64,000 bases of DNA, taken from assembly GCF_014652135.1 (NCBI RefSeq), contig NZ_BMYF01000006.1, forward strand, positions 47,516 to 111,515, read 5' to 3'. Shown piece after piece: positions 46,057 through 56,114 of the stretch. Each line of letters starts with the position of its first letter. The stretch's first letter is position 1. A program made the translations under genes and the position numbers. The notes below the pieces were generated by a model, which did not search any database, was not told where the DNA came from, and was given only the letters and a program-made list of their open reading frames with translations. This stretch comes from Mongoliitalea lutea (GTDB taxonomy: Bacteria; Bacteroidota; Bacteroidia; Cytophagales; Cyclobacteriaceae).

Positions 46057-46368
46057 ATGTACGCAATTGTTAACATCGCAGGAAAGCAGTTCAAAGTAAC
46101 AAAAGATCAGTATGTCTATGCACCAAAAATGCAAGGCGATGCTGGCGCTTCCGTGGAATTTGATCAAGTATTGTTGGCAGAAGACAACGGTACGGTATCA
46201 ATAGGCGCTCCAATTATCTCTGGCGCAATGGTATCTGCAAAAATTGTAGATCACGTTAAAGGTGACAAAGTAATCGTTTTCAAGAAGAAAAGAAGAAAAG
46301 GTTACAAAAAGAAGAATGGTCACAGACAACAGTTTACTAAAATTTTGATTGAAAATATCACATTGTAA
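46057..46368 (+). CDS. rplU: Large-subunit ribosomal protein bL21
   Basis: A 103-residue protein with the full bL21 pattern: MYAIVNIAGKQFKVTKDQ at the start, VEFDQVLLAEDNGTVSIGAPIISGAMVSAKIVDHVKGDKVIVFKKKRRKGYKKKNGHRQQFTKILIENI to the end, of which the basic KRRKGYKKKNGHRQ segment binds 23S rRNA. It forms the usual two-gene operon with rpmA, 32 bases downstream, under a good -7 element. Confidence 0.98.
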   Translation: MYAIVNIAGKQFKVTKDQYVYAPKMQGDAGASVEFDQVLLAEDNGTVSIGAPIISGAMVSAKIVDHVKGDKVIVFKKKRRKGYKKKNGHRQQFTKILIENITL

Positions 46369-46400
46369 GATTTCTTCCGAAATCATAAACAACTAATATT

Positions 46401-46661
46401 ATGGCTCACAAAAAAGGTGTCGGTAGTTCCAAGAACGGTAGAGAATCACATTCCAAGAGACTTGGTGTGAAGAAATTTGGTGGTGAGGCAGTAATTGCCG
46501 GTAACATCATCATCAGACAAAGAGGTACAAAGCATCACCCAGGTGACAACGTAGGTCTAGGAAAAGATCATACATTGTTTGCCTTGACGGATGGTAAAGT
46601 TCAATTCAAGAAAAAATTCGATGGCAAGTCTTACGTTAGCGTAGTTCCTGCTGAAGCTTAA
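46401..46661 (+). CDS. rpmA: Large-subunit ribosomal protein bL27
   Basis: An 86-residue protein beginning [42 protein letters not shown], the typical bL27 N-terminus whose tail reaches the peptidyl transferase centre. There is no N-terminal extension needing cleavage, as is found in Firmicutes. The second gene of the rplU-rpmA operon, followed by a strong terminator. Confidence 0.98.
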   Translation: MAHKKGVGSSKNGRESHSKRLGVKKFGGEAVIAGNIIIRQRGTKHHPGDNVGLGKDHTLFALTDGKVQFKKKFDGKSYVSVVPAEA

Positions 46662-46680
46662 GATTTCGAAAAACTTATAT

Positions 46681-46710
46681 AAACCCTCTCCTAGTAGAGG
46701 GTTTTTTTTT
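46681..46710 (+). terminator. Rho-independent terminator after rpmA
   Basis: AAACCCTCT (46681-46689) pairs with AGAGGGTTT (46696-46704), followed by an uninterrupted T run to 46710. Confidence 0.9.
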
Positions 46711-46784
46711 GTCCTATCGTGTAAAATTCATTTGATTTTTTAGGACTAGGTACCAACTTTCCTTACGTTAACTAGTTCGATTGT

Positions 46785-49511
46785 ATGAAAAACCCCAGAA
46801 TTCTTAGTTTGATACTGTTGTTATTCCTTTTTCAAGGAGCAATAGCCCAACAAAAGCCTTTGGAATTGAAAGATTATTCCAAATGGTCCAGAATTGTATC
46901 TCCCACACCTTCCCCTGATGGGTCTTGGTTTGCTTATGCGCTCCGTCCCAATGGTGGAGACGATACCCTTCATGTAAAATCTGTTCAATCGGATGCCATA
47001 AGACGGATTCCTTATGCATCTAGTTTTTCTTTCTCAGATGGCAGTAAGTATTTCAGTTATTTTCTCCGACCAAATAAAGCAGAATCGGATAAGTTAAGGA
47101 GAGCAAGAAAGCCTATTACACAAACAGCCGTGTTAGAAACAGTTGACGGGACTGAGCTTTTCCGTGTAGAAAATGCTAACAGTGCAGCTTTTTCCAGTGA
47201 TGAGCGCTTTTGGATGGTCCATAGGAAAAAGGCGGAAGATGATAAGACTTCCCATAAAGGTGCCGATTTGGTGCTTTTCGATATTCAGAAGAAAAGCTCA
47301 TTTGTAATCGGGAATGTTTCGGAATTTTCTGTCAATAAAAAAGGAACGCATTTAGCCTACTTGGTAGATGCTCAAGATCAAATTGGTAACGGTGCTTTTT
47401 TGATGAATTTAAGTAGCAAAACTACCCAGATGCTGGATGGAGATGCCAAAACCTATCAATCACTCGTATGGGATGATCGCTTCTTGAACAAAACTGAGGC
47501 TGCTACCCGTGGCAATCAATTGGCGTTTTTGAAAGGTACATCTGTTGACTCCTTGGAGCAAGGGATCAATCATTTGTTGGTATTTGGTAATCTCTCAACA
47601 ATGCCCCTTAGCTACGAGTTAGGTCCAGATCATCAAGAATTGCCCAAAGGTTTTGTCATCAGCGAAAAAGCACCTATTTCATTTATGCACGATGGAAAAG
47701 CGGTTTGGTTTGGGGTAAAAGAACAAACAGCTACATTCAAAGCAGACAAGGACACCCTTCCCAATGTAGATGTGTGGCATTGGAAAGATGATTATATCCA
47801 ATCGGTTCAGATTGTGAGAGCCAATCGGAATAGAAATGAAACCATGCCGGCAGTTTTCCACTTTGCCCAAAACAAGTTTGTGCAATTGGCAGACGAGGAG
47901 ATGAAGACCGTATTGCCTTCCAAACATGCTCGCTATAAAATTGGCAGAGACGAGAAGCCTTATATCAGTGATATCAATTGGGGTGTTTCTCCGGCAGATT
48001 TGTATCGAGTAGATGTGACTACCGGTGAACGGGTTTTGGTAGAGAAGTTAGTCAATAGAGCCTTGCAATATTCTCCGGATGGTAAATTTTACCTATATCA
48101 AAAAGATACGGCGCTGATTGCTTACAATTTGGAGACAAATGCCAAAATCAATGTTTCTGCAAAAGCTCCAATGGTATTTATGGATTTAGAGCATCCTTAT
48201 CCCCATGAGAAGCCTCCTTATGGCGTGGCAGGTTGGACTAAAGATGGTAAACACGTAATCGTCAATCATAAGTATGATTTGTGGATGCTGGCGTTGGATG
48301 GGAGTAAGGCTACAAATATTACGCAAATTGGGGATGCCGAGGAAATCCGTTTCCGGTATGTCAATCCTGACCGAAGCCAAGATTGGATCGATACATCCAA
48401 GCCACTTTGGTTGGAAGCTTACGGTGAATGGACCAAGAAAAATGGATTTTATGAGTTGAAAGTGGGCAGCAAGCCCGCACCTTTGATGTTTGTAGACGCA
48501 ATGATTGGTAATCCAATCAAGGCAGAAAATGCTGATCGCTATTTCTTTACCAAGCAGACTTTCGCGGAATTTCCTGACTATCATGTAAGTAACGGGAAGT
48601 TTGCTAATCCTAAACAGCTGACTAATGCAAATCCTCAGCAGGCTGAGTTTGCTTGGGGTAAGCGTAGATTGGTAGAATTCACCAATAGCAAAGGACAGCG
48701 CTTACAAGGTACCTTGACACTTCCTGCCAACTATGAGGAGGGCAAGGCTTATCCGACCATCATGTATTTCTACGAAAAAATGTCTGATCGTCATCATCAA
48801 TACTCCATGCCGGTTTACGATGACCGACCGCATTTCTCCACCTATGCTAGTAATGGATATATGATTTTCATGCCGGATATTGTCTTCGAAGAGGGTAGAC
48901 CGGGAACTAGTTCCTTGGATGCCATTACTTCTGCGGCGAATAAATTGATTGAGTTGGGCTATGCAGACAAGGATAATATCGGTTTGCAAGGACATTCTTG
49001 GGGTGGTTATCAAACCTCTTTTATCCTGACCCAGACAGATATGTTTAAATGTATTGTGACAGGTGCACCTCCGACCAATTTGGAAAGTTTCTATAATAAT
49101 CTCTATGCAAGTACAGGTACGGTACATCATGGAATCATGGAAATTGGACAAGTGCGCATGGGTAAAGGAGTGACTCCATGGACTCATAGAGAAGATTATA
49201 ATCGGGAAAACCCTATGTACCATGTGCCAAATATCAAGACTCCATTTATGATTTTACATGGAACTAAGGATGGTGCAGTAGATTGGGCACAGGGTTTGGA
49301 ATTGTATAATGCAGCCCGCAGAATGGGCAAAGAAGTGATTTTCTTATCCTACCCAAATGAAGGCCATCACCTTGGAGTGGAAGCCAATCAAAAAGATTTC
49401 CAAATCCGCATGAAGCAGTATTTTGATCACCACTTAATGGGTAAGGAAGCGCCCGAATGGATGGAAAAAGGAATTCCTCACTTAGAAAAACTGTATGATC
49501 GCGTGCGATAA
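46785..49511 (+). CDS. Exported S9-family prolyl oligopeptidase-like peptidase
   Basis: A signal peptide (MKNPRILSLILLLFLFQGAIAQ) precedes a long beta-propeller region (about 30-600) and an alpha/beta-hydrolase catalytic domain (about 640-908). The catalytic triad is visible: S738 in LQGHSWGGYQTS, D829 in LHGTKDGAVDW and H861 in YPNEGHHLG. Such enzymes cleave short peptides, often at proline or related sites; the exact specificity is unknown. At 908 residues it is at the long end of the family. Periplasmic or surface location is inferred. It starts a run of three large exported proteins in separate units. Confidence 0.92.
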   Translation: MKNPRILSLILLLFLFQGAIAQQKPLELKDYSKWSRIVSPTPSPDGSWFAYALRPNGGDDTLHVKSVQSDAIRRIPYASSFSFSDGSKYFSYFLRPNKAESDKLRRARKPITQTAVLETVDGTELFRVENANSAAFSSDERFWMVHRKKAEDDKTSHKGADLVLFDIQKKSSFVIGNVSEFSVNKKGTHLAYLVDAQDQIGNGAFLMNLSSKTTQMLDGDAKTYQSLVWDDRFLNKTEAATRGNQLAFLKGTSVDSLEQGINHLLVFGNLSTMPLSYELGPDHQELPKGFVISEKAPISFMHDGKAVWFGVKEQTATFKADKDTLPNVDVWHWKDDYIQSVQIVRANRNRNETMPAVFHFAQNKFVQLADEEMKTVLPSKHARYKIGRDEKPYISDINWGVSPADLYRVDVTTGERVLVEKLVNRALQYSPDGKFYLYQKDTALIAYNLETNAKINVSAKAPMVFMDLEHPYPHEKPPYGVAGWTKDGKHVIVNHKYDLWMLALDGSKATNITQIGDAEEIRFRYVNPDRSQDWIDTSKPLWLEAYGEWTKKNGFYELKVGSKPAPLMFVDAMIGNPIKAENADRYFFTKQTFAEFPDYHVSNGKFANPKQLTNANPQQAEFAWGKRRLVEFTNSKGQRLQGTLTLPANYEEGKAYPTIMYFYEKMSDRHHQYSMPVYDDRPHFSTYASNGYMIFMPDIVFEEGRPGTSSLDAITSAANKLIELGYADKDNIGLQGHSWGGYQTSFILTQTDMFKCIVTGAPPTNLESFYNNLYASTGTVHHGIMEIGQVRMGKGVTPWTHREDYNRENPMYHVPNIKTPFMILHGTKDGAVDWAQGLELYNAARRMGKEVIFLSYPNEGHHLGVEANQKDFQIRMKQYFDHHLMGKEAPEWMEKGIPHLEKLYDRVR

Positions 49512-49535
49512 TTGAACCGTTGACCTGAATGGAAA

Positions 49536-49562
49536 GCGTGGATGGAAGTCCACACTTTTTTT
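49536..49562 (+). terminator. Probable terminator after the S9 peptidase
   Basis: GTGGA (49538-49542) pairs with TCCAC (49549-49553); two more outer pairs follow across one mismatch, and a run of seven T comes next. Weaker stem than the others in this window. Confidence 0.6.
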
Positions 49563-49650
49563 ATAGGCTCTTTTGACCAATTATCATTTTTTATGAAATT
49601 TTTTATTGACTTCCACTTAAATTCCCTAATGAATCATTAACCTACATGCT

Positions 49651-52600
49651 ATGAACAAAATATTACGACTTTGTTGCGTTGCACTGCTTTTTTTGGGGCT
49701 AAGTATGCTCCCTCAGGTGCAGGCACAGACCTACGATGAAAAATTATACGATGCTGTCCAATGGAGACTTGTGGGTCCTCATAGAGGTGGGCGCTCAGCT
49801 GCTGTTTCGGGAGTGATCGGAGACAGAAATACCTTCTATTTTGGTGCCACAGGTGGAGGCGTATGGAAGACGACGGATGGAGGGAGTACCTGGGCCAATG
49901 TTTCTGATGGCTACTTTGGAGGCTCTATTGGTGCTGTTACAGTAGCGCCATCTGATCCGAATATCATTTATGTAGGAGGGGGCGAAAAAACTGTCCGTGG
50001 AAATGTTTCCTATGGCTATGGCTTTTGGAAAAGTTCGGATGCCGGCAAAACTTGGGAAGATTTGGGAATGGAAGAAACAAGATTTATTTCCCGAATACGC
50101 GTGCATCCAAGCAATCCTGATGTAGTGTATGCCGCAGTATTGGGAGATATTTTCAAGCCTACAGCTATGCGTGGGGTCTATAAGTCCACAGATGGAGGAA
50201 AGTCCTGGGATAGAAAATTGTTTGTGGACTCCCAATCAGGAGCAGTTGATTTGATATTGGACCCCAATAATCCTGAAGTGATGTATGCTACTACTTGGCA
50301 GGTGAAGCGTACGCCTTATAGTCTTGAAAGTGGAGGTCCAGGCTCCAAAATGTTTAAAAGTACTGATGGGGGAGAAAATTGGACAGAAATTTCCAGAAAT
50401 AAAGGACTTCCAGCAGGCTTGTTGGGTATCATGGGAATCACTGTTTCTCCTGTTAATTCAAACCGACTATGGGCAATTGTGGAGAATTTGGATGGTGGGG
50501 TGTTTCGATCTGATGATGGAGGGATGACTTGGGAAAAGACCAATGATGATCGTAACCTCAGACAGCGCGCCTGGTACTACACCCGTTTGTATGCAGATTC
50601 GCAGGATGAAAATACCGTGTATGTACTCAATGTGGCCTACCATAAATCTACCGATGGAGGTAAAACTTTCAAAAGTGCAAATGCTCCTCACGGAGATCAT
50701 CATGATCTTTGGATAGATCCTTCTGACAATCAACGGATGATTATTGCGGATGATGGAGGTGCTCAGGTGTCATTTGATGGAGGAAAGAATTGGTCAACCT
50801 ATATGAATCAACCTACGGCTCAATTTTATAGAGTGACTACGGATAATCACTTCCCATACAGAATCTATGGTGCTCAGCAGGATAATTCCACCATGCGTAT
50901 TGCCCATAGAAATGAAGGTGCTGGAATCACCGAAAATGATTGGGAAGTAAGTGCTGGTTCGGAATCAGGCTGGTTGGCCGTTGATCCATTGGACAACGAT
51001 ATTGTGTACGGTGGAAATTATGGTGGATTGCTTCAAATGCTCAATCACAGAACGGGTGCTAAGCGAAATGTAAACGTGTATCCTGACAACCCTATGGGGC
51101 ATGGAGCAGAAGGAATGAAGTATAGATTCCAGTGGAACTTTCCGATATTCTATTCCCCTCATGATCCAAAAGTACTTTATACTACATCTAATCATTTCCA
51201 TCGCTCCACTAATGGAGGGCAATCTTGGGAGACTTTTTCTCCGGATTTGACCAGAAATGCCAAGGAAAAGTTAGGCCCTTCTGGTGGTCCGATCACCAAG
51301 GATAATACTTCCGTTGAATACTATTCCACCATTTTTGCAGCTGCTGAATCGCCATTGAAGCAGGGAGTGCTATGGGCTGGTTCCGATGATGGATTGGTAC
51401 ATGTTTCCAAAGACAATGGTAAAACCTGGGAAAATGTCACACCAAAAGAAATGCCTGAATGGACCCAAGTCAACAGTATGGAGGCTCATCCATTTGAAGA
51501 AGGTGGTTTGTATTTCGCTGCCACAGCCTATAAAAATGGAGATTACGCGCCTTATTTGTTCAAGACTACCGATTACGGAAAGACATGGTCGAAAATTGTC
51601 AACGGAATCGATGCCCAACATTTTACCCGTGTAGTCCGTGCTGACCCTGTCAAAAAAGGAATCCTGTATGCAGGAACAGAGACAGGTATGTATATTTCCT
51701 TCAATGATGGGCAATCATGGCAGCCCTTGCAATTAAATCTGCCGATCGTACCTATCACTGATTTGACGATTAAAGAAAATAACTTGATTGCAGCAACCCA
51801 GGGTAGAAGTTTTTGGATCATTGATGACCTCACAGTGCTGCATCAGTTGTCCAATGAGGTCGCAAGCAAGCCATTCCATTTATTCCGCCCTCAGGATTCC
51901 TATCGCTTGGATGGTGTTCGCAGAGAATCCAAGACAGCTGGTACCAATAGACCTGGAGGCGTATTGGTGTATTATCAGTTGAATCAGGAGCCGAAGGAGG
52001 AAGTGAGAATTGAGTTTTTGGATAAAAATAACCAAATCTTAAAAGCTTATTCTTCCAAAGGTATTGAGAAGGATACGCTCAAATACAAGATGGGCTCCAA
52101 TGAGTTTAACTGGAATCTCCGCTTACCTGACGCCAAAGGTTTCGATGGGATGATCATGTGGTCAGGACCATTGAGAGGGCCAAAGGTAGTGCCTGGAGAT
52201 TATACTGTGCGCTTGATTGTGGATGGTGTTGCTCAGGATCAGTCCTTCAAAGTATTGCCTGATTTACGTTATGAATCCACTCAGGAAGATTTGCAGGCTC
52301 AATTCGATTTCTTGCTTCAGGTAAGGGATAAATTGACAGAGACGCATGAGACTATTATACTCATCCGGAAGTACAGAGAGCTGATGGAGGAGATGATTGC
52401 CAAAGACAGCAGACAAAAACGCAGACTTGACCCGATCATTCAGTCCATCTCAGCAATTGAAAAGGAATTGTACCAAACACAAAATCGTAGCGGGCAAGAC
52501 CCATTGAATTACCCAATTCGTCTGAATAACAAGCTGGCGCATTTGAATGTGATTGTAGGGACAGGAGAATACAGACCTACGGATGGCGCAGAAGAAGTTC

Positions 52601-52728
52601 GGGTAGAGATAACCCGTCAGATCGATGAACAATTGCAAAAATTCAGAATGATTGAGAAAAACCAACTCACTAATCTCCTGAATATCGGTGAAATCAAACA
52701 AAATTTGAAAATCAGCAGAGCACACTGA
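49651..52728 (+). CDS. Exported BNR/Asp-box multi-propeller protein (VPS10/sortilin-like)
   Basis: A signal peptide ending QVQAQ is followed by a large propeller region carrying eleven Asp-box motifs of the form S/T-x-D/N-x-G-x-T/S-W/F. Examples are TTDGGSTWA, SSDAGKTWE, STDGGKSWD, SDDGGMTWE, STNGGQSWE, SKDNGKTWE, TTDYGKTWS and SFNDGQSWQ. After about residue 760 the protein changes to a beta-sandwich-like part (VRIEFLDKNNQILKAYSSKG) and ends in a coiled-coil-prone segment. Such proteins are often annotated as glycosyl hydrolases, but no catalytic residue set is evident, so I call it a sortilin-like propeller. At 1025 residues it is intact. Confidence 0.88.
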   Translation: MNKILRLCCVALLFLGLSMLPQVQAQTYDEKLYDAVQWRLVGPHRGGRSAAVSGVIGDRNTFYFGATGGGVWKTTDGGSTWANVSDGYFGGSIGAVTVAPSDPNIIYVGGGEKTVRGNVSYGYGFWKSSDAGKTWEDLGMEETRFISRIRVHPSNPDVVYAAVLGDIFKPTAMRGVYKSTDGGKSWDRKLFVDSQSGAVDLILDPNNPEVMYATTWQVKRTPYSLESGGPGSKMFKSTDGGENWTEISRNKGLPAGLLGIMGITVSPVNSNRLWAIVENLDGGVFRSDDGGMTWEKTNDDRNLRQRAWYYTRLYADSQDENTVYVLNVAYHKSTDGGKTFKSANAPHGDHHDLWIDPSDNQRMIIADDGGAQVSFDGGKNWSTYMNQPTAQFYRVTTDNHFPYRIYGAQQDNSTMRIAHRNEGAGITENDWEVSAGSESGWLAVDPLDNDIVYGGNYGGLLQMLNHRTGAKRNVNVYPDNPMGHGAEGMKYRFQWNFPIFYSPHDPKVLYTTSNHFHRSTNGGQSWETFSPDLTRNAKEKLGPSGGPITKDNTSVEYYSTIFAAAESPLKQGVLWAGSDDGLVHVSKDNGKTWENVTPKEMPEWTQVNSMEAHPFEEGGLYFAATAYKNGDYAPYLFKTTDYGKTWSKIVNGIDAQHFTRVVRADPVKKGILYAGTETGMYISFNDGQSWQPLQLNLPIVPITDLTIKENNLIAATQGRSFWIIDDLTVLHQLSNEVASKPFHLFRPQDSYRLDGVRRESKTAGTNRPGGVLVYYQLNQEPKEEVRIEFLDKNNQILKAYSSKGIEKDTLKYKMGSNEFNWNLRLPDAKGFDGMIMWSGPLRGPKVVPGDYTVRLIVDGVAQDQSFKVLPDLRYESTQEDLQAQFDFLLQVRDKLTETHETIILIRKYRELMEEMIAKDSRQKRRLDPIIQSISAIEKELYQTQNRSGQDPLNYPIRLNNKLAHLNVIVGTGEYRPTDGAEEVRVEITRQIDEQLQKFRMIEKNQLTNLLNIGEIKQNLKISRAH

Positions 52729-52750
52729 TAAACTTACTTTCTCACTTACC

Positions 52751-52784
52751 AAATCCCTTGTCAGTACTGGCAAGGGATTTTTTG
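52751..52784 (+). terminator. Rho-independent terminator after the BNR protein
   Basis: A 14-bp stem: AAATCCCTTG (52751-52760) with CAAGGGATTT (52771-52780), extended inward by TCAG and CTGG with one G-T pair and a two-base loop, followed by T. Confidence 0.9.
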
Positions 52785-52897
52785 TTAATTATTCAAAATG
52801 GCCAATCAATTTGGTGCTGGTATTTAGGGATATGTAGATTTTTAGCCTTATTTTTCAGAATTAGATAATAGTCAACCAATTTGAAAATACAATTTAC

Positions 52898-55483
52898 ATG
52901 ATGAGAACAAGCCAACGCTACCTTTTGCTCGCTATGCTGGCATTTGGAGTGGTGCTAATGCCCACTGATGAGGCATTTGCACAGAAAAAGAGCAAAAAGA
53001 ATGCTCCCGTAGCTACTACGGCACCTGCTGCTGAGAAGAAGCCGGAGAAAAAGAAGTTGGAAGATGTAGTCAAAGGCCATAAAAAGTTTGAAGGTCTTTT
53101 TACATTCTACCAAGACACCACAAGTGGTGAGATGAAACTATTGATCAAAAAAGAACAGCTCGGCAATGAATACCTGTACTTCTCCCAAATAGGGGATGGC
53201 GTAACGGATGCAGGCACCTTTCGTGGTTCTTATGGAGACAACAAGATTTTCAAAATCGAGCGTTACTTCAATCGGGTAGAATTTGTACAGCAAAACACTT
53301 CCTTTTACTTCGATCCTGAGAACCCCTTGAGCCGCTCAGCAGATGCTAATATCAGTCCGGGAATCATGGCTTCTGCCAAAATCGAGTTTGAGGATGCTGA
53401 AACAGGCGTGATTGTAATCAAAGCAGATAACCTATTCCTGAAAGAAACTTTTGGTATGATCAAAAGACCTCCATTTCCGGGAGAGTCTCCGATGTCTTTT
53501 AAATTAGGAAACTTGGATAGTGAAAAAACCAAAGTGTTGGCTATCAGAAGTTATGAGAAAAATTCCGACTTAGCCGTTGAGTATGTGTATACCAATCCAT
53601 CTGTATTGAATGGAGGATCGGATGCAGTGACGGATGGAAGAAATGTTTCCATCAAAGTGTACCATAGTTTGATTGAGTTGCCGGATAATGGCTATGAGCC
53701 AAGATTTGAGGATCCACGTGTCGGATATTTCACTACGAAAGTTACGGATATGACTTCTAGCTCCGCCACTCCTTACCGTGATGTCATTCACCGTTGGGAT
53801 TTGAGAAAGAAAGATCCGAATGCAGCGCTTTCCGAGCCGGTAGAGCCTATCGTATGGTGGATAGAAAACTCTACACCTCATGAATGGAGAGAGACCATCA
53901 AGAATGCAGTGTTGGAGTGGAACAAAGCATTTGAAAAAGCTGGTTTCAAAAATGCTGTACAAGTAAATATTCAGCCTGATGACGCAGATTGGGATGCAGG
54001 TGATATTCGTTACAATGTGTTGCGTTGGACAAGTTCTCCAAATCCTCCATTCGGTGGTTATGGTCCTAGCTTTGTCAATCCTAGAACTGGGCAGATTTTA
54101 GGTTCTGATATTATGTTAGAATTTGTGTATCATACCAATCGCGTAGTGTATAATGAGCTCTTTGGGGAGACCGCAGCGAATGAGCCTGTGGTTGGAACCT
54201 GGCATAATGGACACTTTTGTACGGTAGGTGCGCATCTGCAAAACAGCATGATGTTCGGTCAGGCATTTTTGAGAGCAAGTGGTGCTTCAGATTATGAGAT
54301 GGAAGGAATGAAGATGGAGGCAATGGCCGAATTGCTGATGCATGAGGTAGGTCACACCTTGGGATTGAACCATAACATGAAAGCTTCTCAATTATTCTCT
54401 CCTGCGCAATTAGCGGATAAGGACTTTATCCAAGGAAAAGCTTTGGCAGGTTCTGTGATGGACTATATGGCGATCAATATCGCTCCTGATAAATCCAAGC
54501 AAGGACATTATTTCTCTACAACCGTAGGTCCTTATGATGTTTGGGCAATTGAATTTGGTTACACGCCTGTGAAAAATCAGCAGGAAATGGATGCCATCCT
54601 AGCCAAATCAACCCGTCCGGAATTGACTTTTGGTAACGATGCGGATGATATGCGTGCGCCTGGTAAAGCGATTGACCCTCGAGTGATGATCGGTGATCTT
54701 TCCAATGATCAGATAGGCTATTCCATTCACATGATGGAGACATCCAGAAAATTGATGAAGGGTATCAAAGATAAGTACACGAAAGATGGTCAGTCTTACC
54801 AAGAGTTAGTACAGGCTTATGGTATCTTGATGAATCAATATGCAACTGCAGGTGGTGTGATGTCACGATTTATTGGAGGTGTCTATGTGGACCGTGCAAT
54901 GGCAGGTCAGGAAGGTGCCACACAGCCTTACACACCTGTTAGCTTACAGGATCAAAAAAGAGCAATGAATGCGTTGAGCAAATACATGTTTGCGCCAAAT
55001 GCGTATGAGATTCCAAATGATTTGATCAATTATTTAGCTAGACAGCGTAGAGGATTTGACTTCTTCTCTGGTCCAGAAGATCCAAAAATCCATCAGCAAG
55101 TCTTGGGAGCTCAGAGAAGTGTTTTGGCACACTTGACCCATCCAAACACCTTGCAAAGAATGGTGGATTCTGAACTGTATGGCAATAAGTATAATTTGGC
55201 TACCTATATGAATGATTTGACCAAAGCGATCTTTGATGCAGATATCAGCGGAAATGTCAATTCTTTCAGACAAAACCTGCAAGTAGAGTATGTGAATACC
55301 TTGAAAGGTATGGTGGCTGGTACAGGCAGTGCCCGCTACAATCACTTAGCAAGATCCGCTGCTTTGTATAATTTGAATTATATTAAAGGAAAAGTATCCA
55401 ATGCTGGAGGCGATCTGTCTTCAAGGGCCCATAAAGACCATTTGAAGTTGTTGATCGAAAATAGCATGAAGGAGGTTAAATAA
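52898..55483 (+). CDS. Exported zinc metalloprotease with DUF5117/DUF5118-type architecture
   Basis: A signal peptide (cleaved near AFAQ) is followed by a Lys/Ala/Pro-rich linker, then a long non-catalytic region (about 60-320). The catalytic domain contains HEVGHTLGLNHNMKAS (H482, E483, H486, H492), the HExxHxxGxxH zinc motif of metzincins. The SVMDYMAINI segment about 30 residues later holds the Met-turn. The order matches Bacteroidota proteases annotated as zinc-dependent metalloproteases with DUF5117, DUF4953 and DUF5118. At 861 residues it is typical. Secretion is inferred; the substrate is unknown. Confidence 0.92.
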   Translation: MMRTSQRYLLLAMLAFGVVLMPTDEAFAQKKSKKNAPVATTAPAAEKKPEKKKLEDVVKGHKKFEGLFTFYQDTTSGEMKLLIKKEQLGNEYLYFSQIGDGVTDAGTFRGSYGDNKIFKIERYFNRVEFVQQNTSFYFDPENPLSRSADANISPGIMASAKIEFEDAETGVIVIKADNLFLKETFGMIKRPPFPGESPMSFKLGNLDSEKTKVLAIRSYEKNSDLAVEYVYTNPSVLNGGSDAVTDGRNVSIKVYHSLIELPDNGYEPRFEDPRVGYFTTKVTDMTSSSATPYRDVIHRWDLRKKDPNAALSEPVEPIVWWIENSTPHEWRETIKNAVLEWNKAFEKAGFKNAVQVNIQPDDADWDAGDIRYNVLRWTSSPNPPFGGYGPSFVNPRTGQILGSDIMLEFVYHTNRVVYNELFGETAANEPVVGTWHNGHFCTVGAHLQNSMMFGQAFLRASGASDYEMEGMKMEAMAELLMHEVGHTLGLNHNMKASQLFSPAQLADKDFIQGKALAGSVMDYMAINIAPDKSKQGHYFSTTVGPYDVWAIEFGYTPVKNQQEMDAILAKSTRPELTFGNDADDMRAPGKAIDPRVMIGDLSNDQIGYSIHMMETSRKLMKGIKDKYTKDGQSYQELVQAYGILMNQYATAGGVMSRFIGGVYVDRAMAGQEGATQPYTPVSLQDQKRAMNALSKYMFAPNAYEIPNDLINYLARQRRGFDFFSGPEDPKIHQQVLGAQRSVLAHLTHPNTLQRMVDSELYGNKYNLATYMNDLTKAIFDADISGNVNSFRQNLQVEYVNTLKGMVAGTGSARYNHLARSAALYNLNYIKGKVSNAGGDLSSRAHKDHLKLLIENSMKEVK

Positions 55484-55537
55484 TTTTTGAATAATTGAAT
55501 CAGGAAAACCCCTTCTCAATTCTTTAGTAAACAATAT

Positions 55538-55575
55538 TGGCTGATCATCCTAAAGAGGGTCAGCCAGTTTGGTTT
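55538..55575 (+). terminator. Hairpin terminator after the metalloprotease
   Basis: TGGCTGA (55538-55544) pairs with TCAGCCA (55560-55566), with a short inner CCT/AGG pairing, followed by a T-rich stretch. Confidence 0.65.
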
Positions 55576-55660
55576 TAGGAGGATTAAGTCCAAAAAACTG
55601 CTATTTAATAAATTTTAAGCCTTCACCTGTCAACCAAACAATAAAAAAAACGTCTATCTA

Positions 55661-55676
55661 TATGACATTTGTCATA
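55661..55676. promoter_or_regulatory. Perfect palindrome upstream of the hibernation factor promoter
   Basis: TATGACA, two bases, then TGTCATA: a 7-2-7 inverted repeat 22 bases upstream of the -7 element. This suits a dimeric regulator's operator. No family can be assigned. Confidence 0.4.
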
Positions 55677-55697
55677 AATTTTAAGCTATAATTGGTA

Positions 55698-55705
55698 TAA
55701 TTTTG
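55698..55705 (+). promoter_or_regulatory. -7 element of the hibernation factor gene
   Basis: TAATTTTG matches TAnnTTTG, 28 bases before ATG 55733. It overlaps the alternative TTG codon at 55703, so the TTG cannot be the start. Confidence 0.6.
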
Positions 55706-55732
55706 AATCACACAATAAATCCTTTTAAAGAG

Positions 55733-56044
55733 ATGAATTACACAGAAAATTACCGAGGAATCAAGGTTGATGTACAAGCGCCACAAGTAGATGTACCAGC
55801 TGGATTACAAGAACAAATCAGAAAGTCAATTGATAAATTATTGAGATTTACACCTGTCATTAATGCCGTAGATATTTATCTAAATATCTCTGGTACAGGC
55901 AAAACAGCAGAAAGAACTTTAGGCATGCGTGTAGGTATACCAGGCCCCGATGTTTTTTCTGAAGAAAAGGCAAAAGATCGCTGGAACACCATGTTGAGAG
56001 CTGTAGTGGATAAAAATGTAAGGCAATTGCAGAAGGGGAAATAA
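55733..56044 (+). CDS. Ribosome hibernation-promoting factor, HPF/RaiA family (short form)
   Basis: A protein of 103 residues from ATG 55733, close to the E. coli HPF length. Family features include the N-terminal VDVQAPQVDVPAGLQEQIRKSIDKLLRFTPVINAVDIYLN strand-helix-strand unit, followed by TLGMRVGIPGPDVFSEEKAKDRWNTMLRAVVDKNVRQLQK. The family binds the 30S subunit in stationary phase and suppresses translation. It has no long-HPF C-terminal dimerisation domain. A single-gene unit with its own promoter and a possible palindromic operator upstream. Confidence 0.85.
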   Translation: MNYTENYRGIKVDVQAPQVDVPAGLQEQIRKSIDKLLRFTPVINAVDIYLNISGTGKTAERTLGMRVGIPGPDVFSEEKAKDRWNTMLRAVVDKNVRQLQKGK

Positions 56045-56114
56045 TTTACCTTCTAGAGGCTCTAAGAACTTTTGATATTAGTTGATATAGGATATTGATT
56101 GATATTGACCCTAG

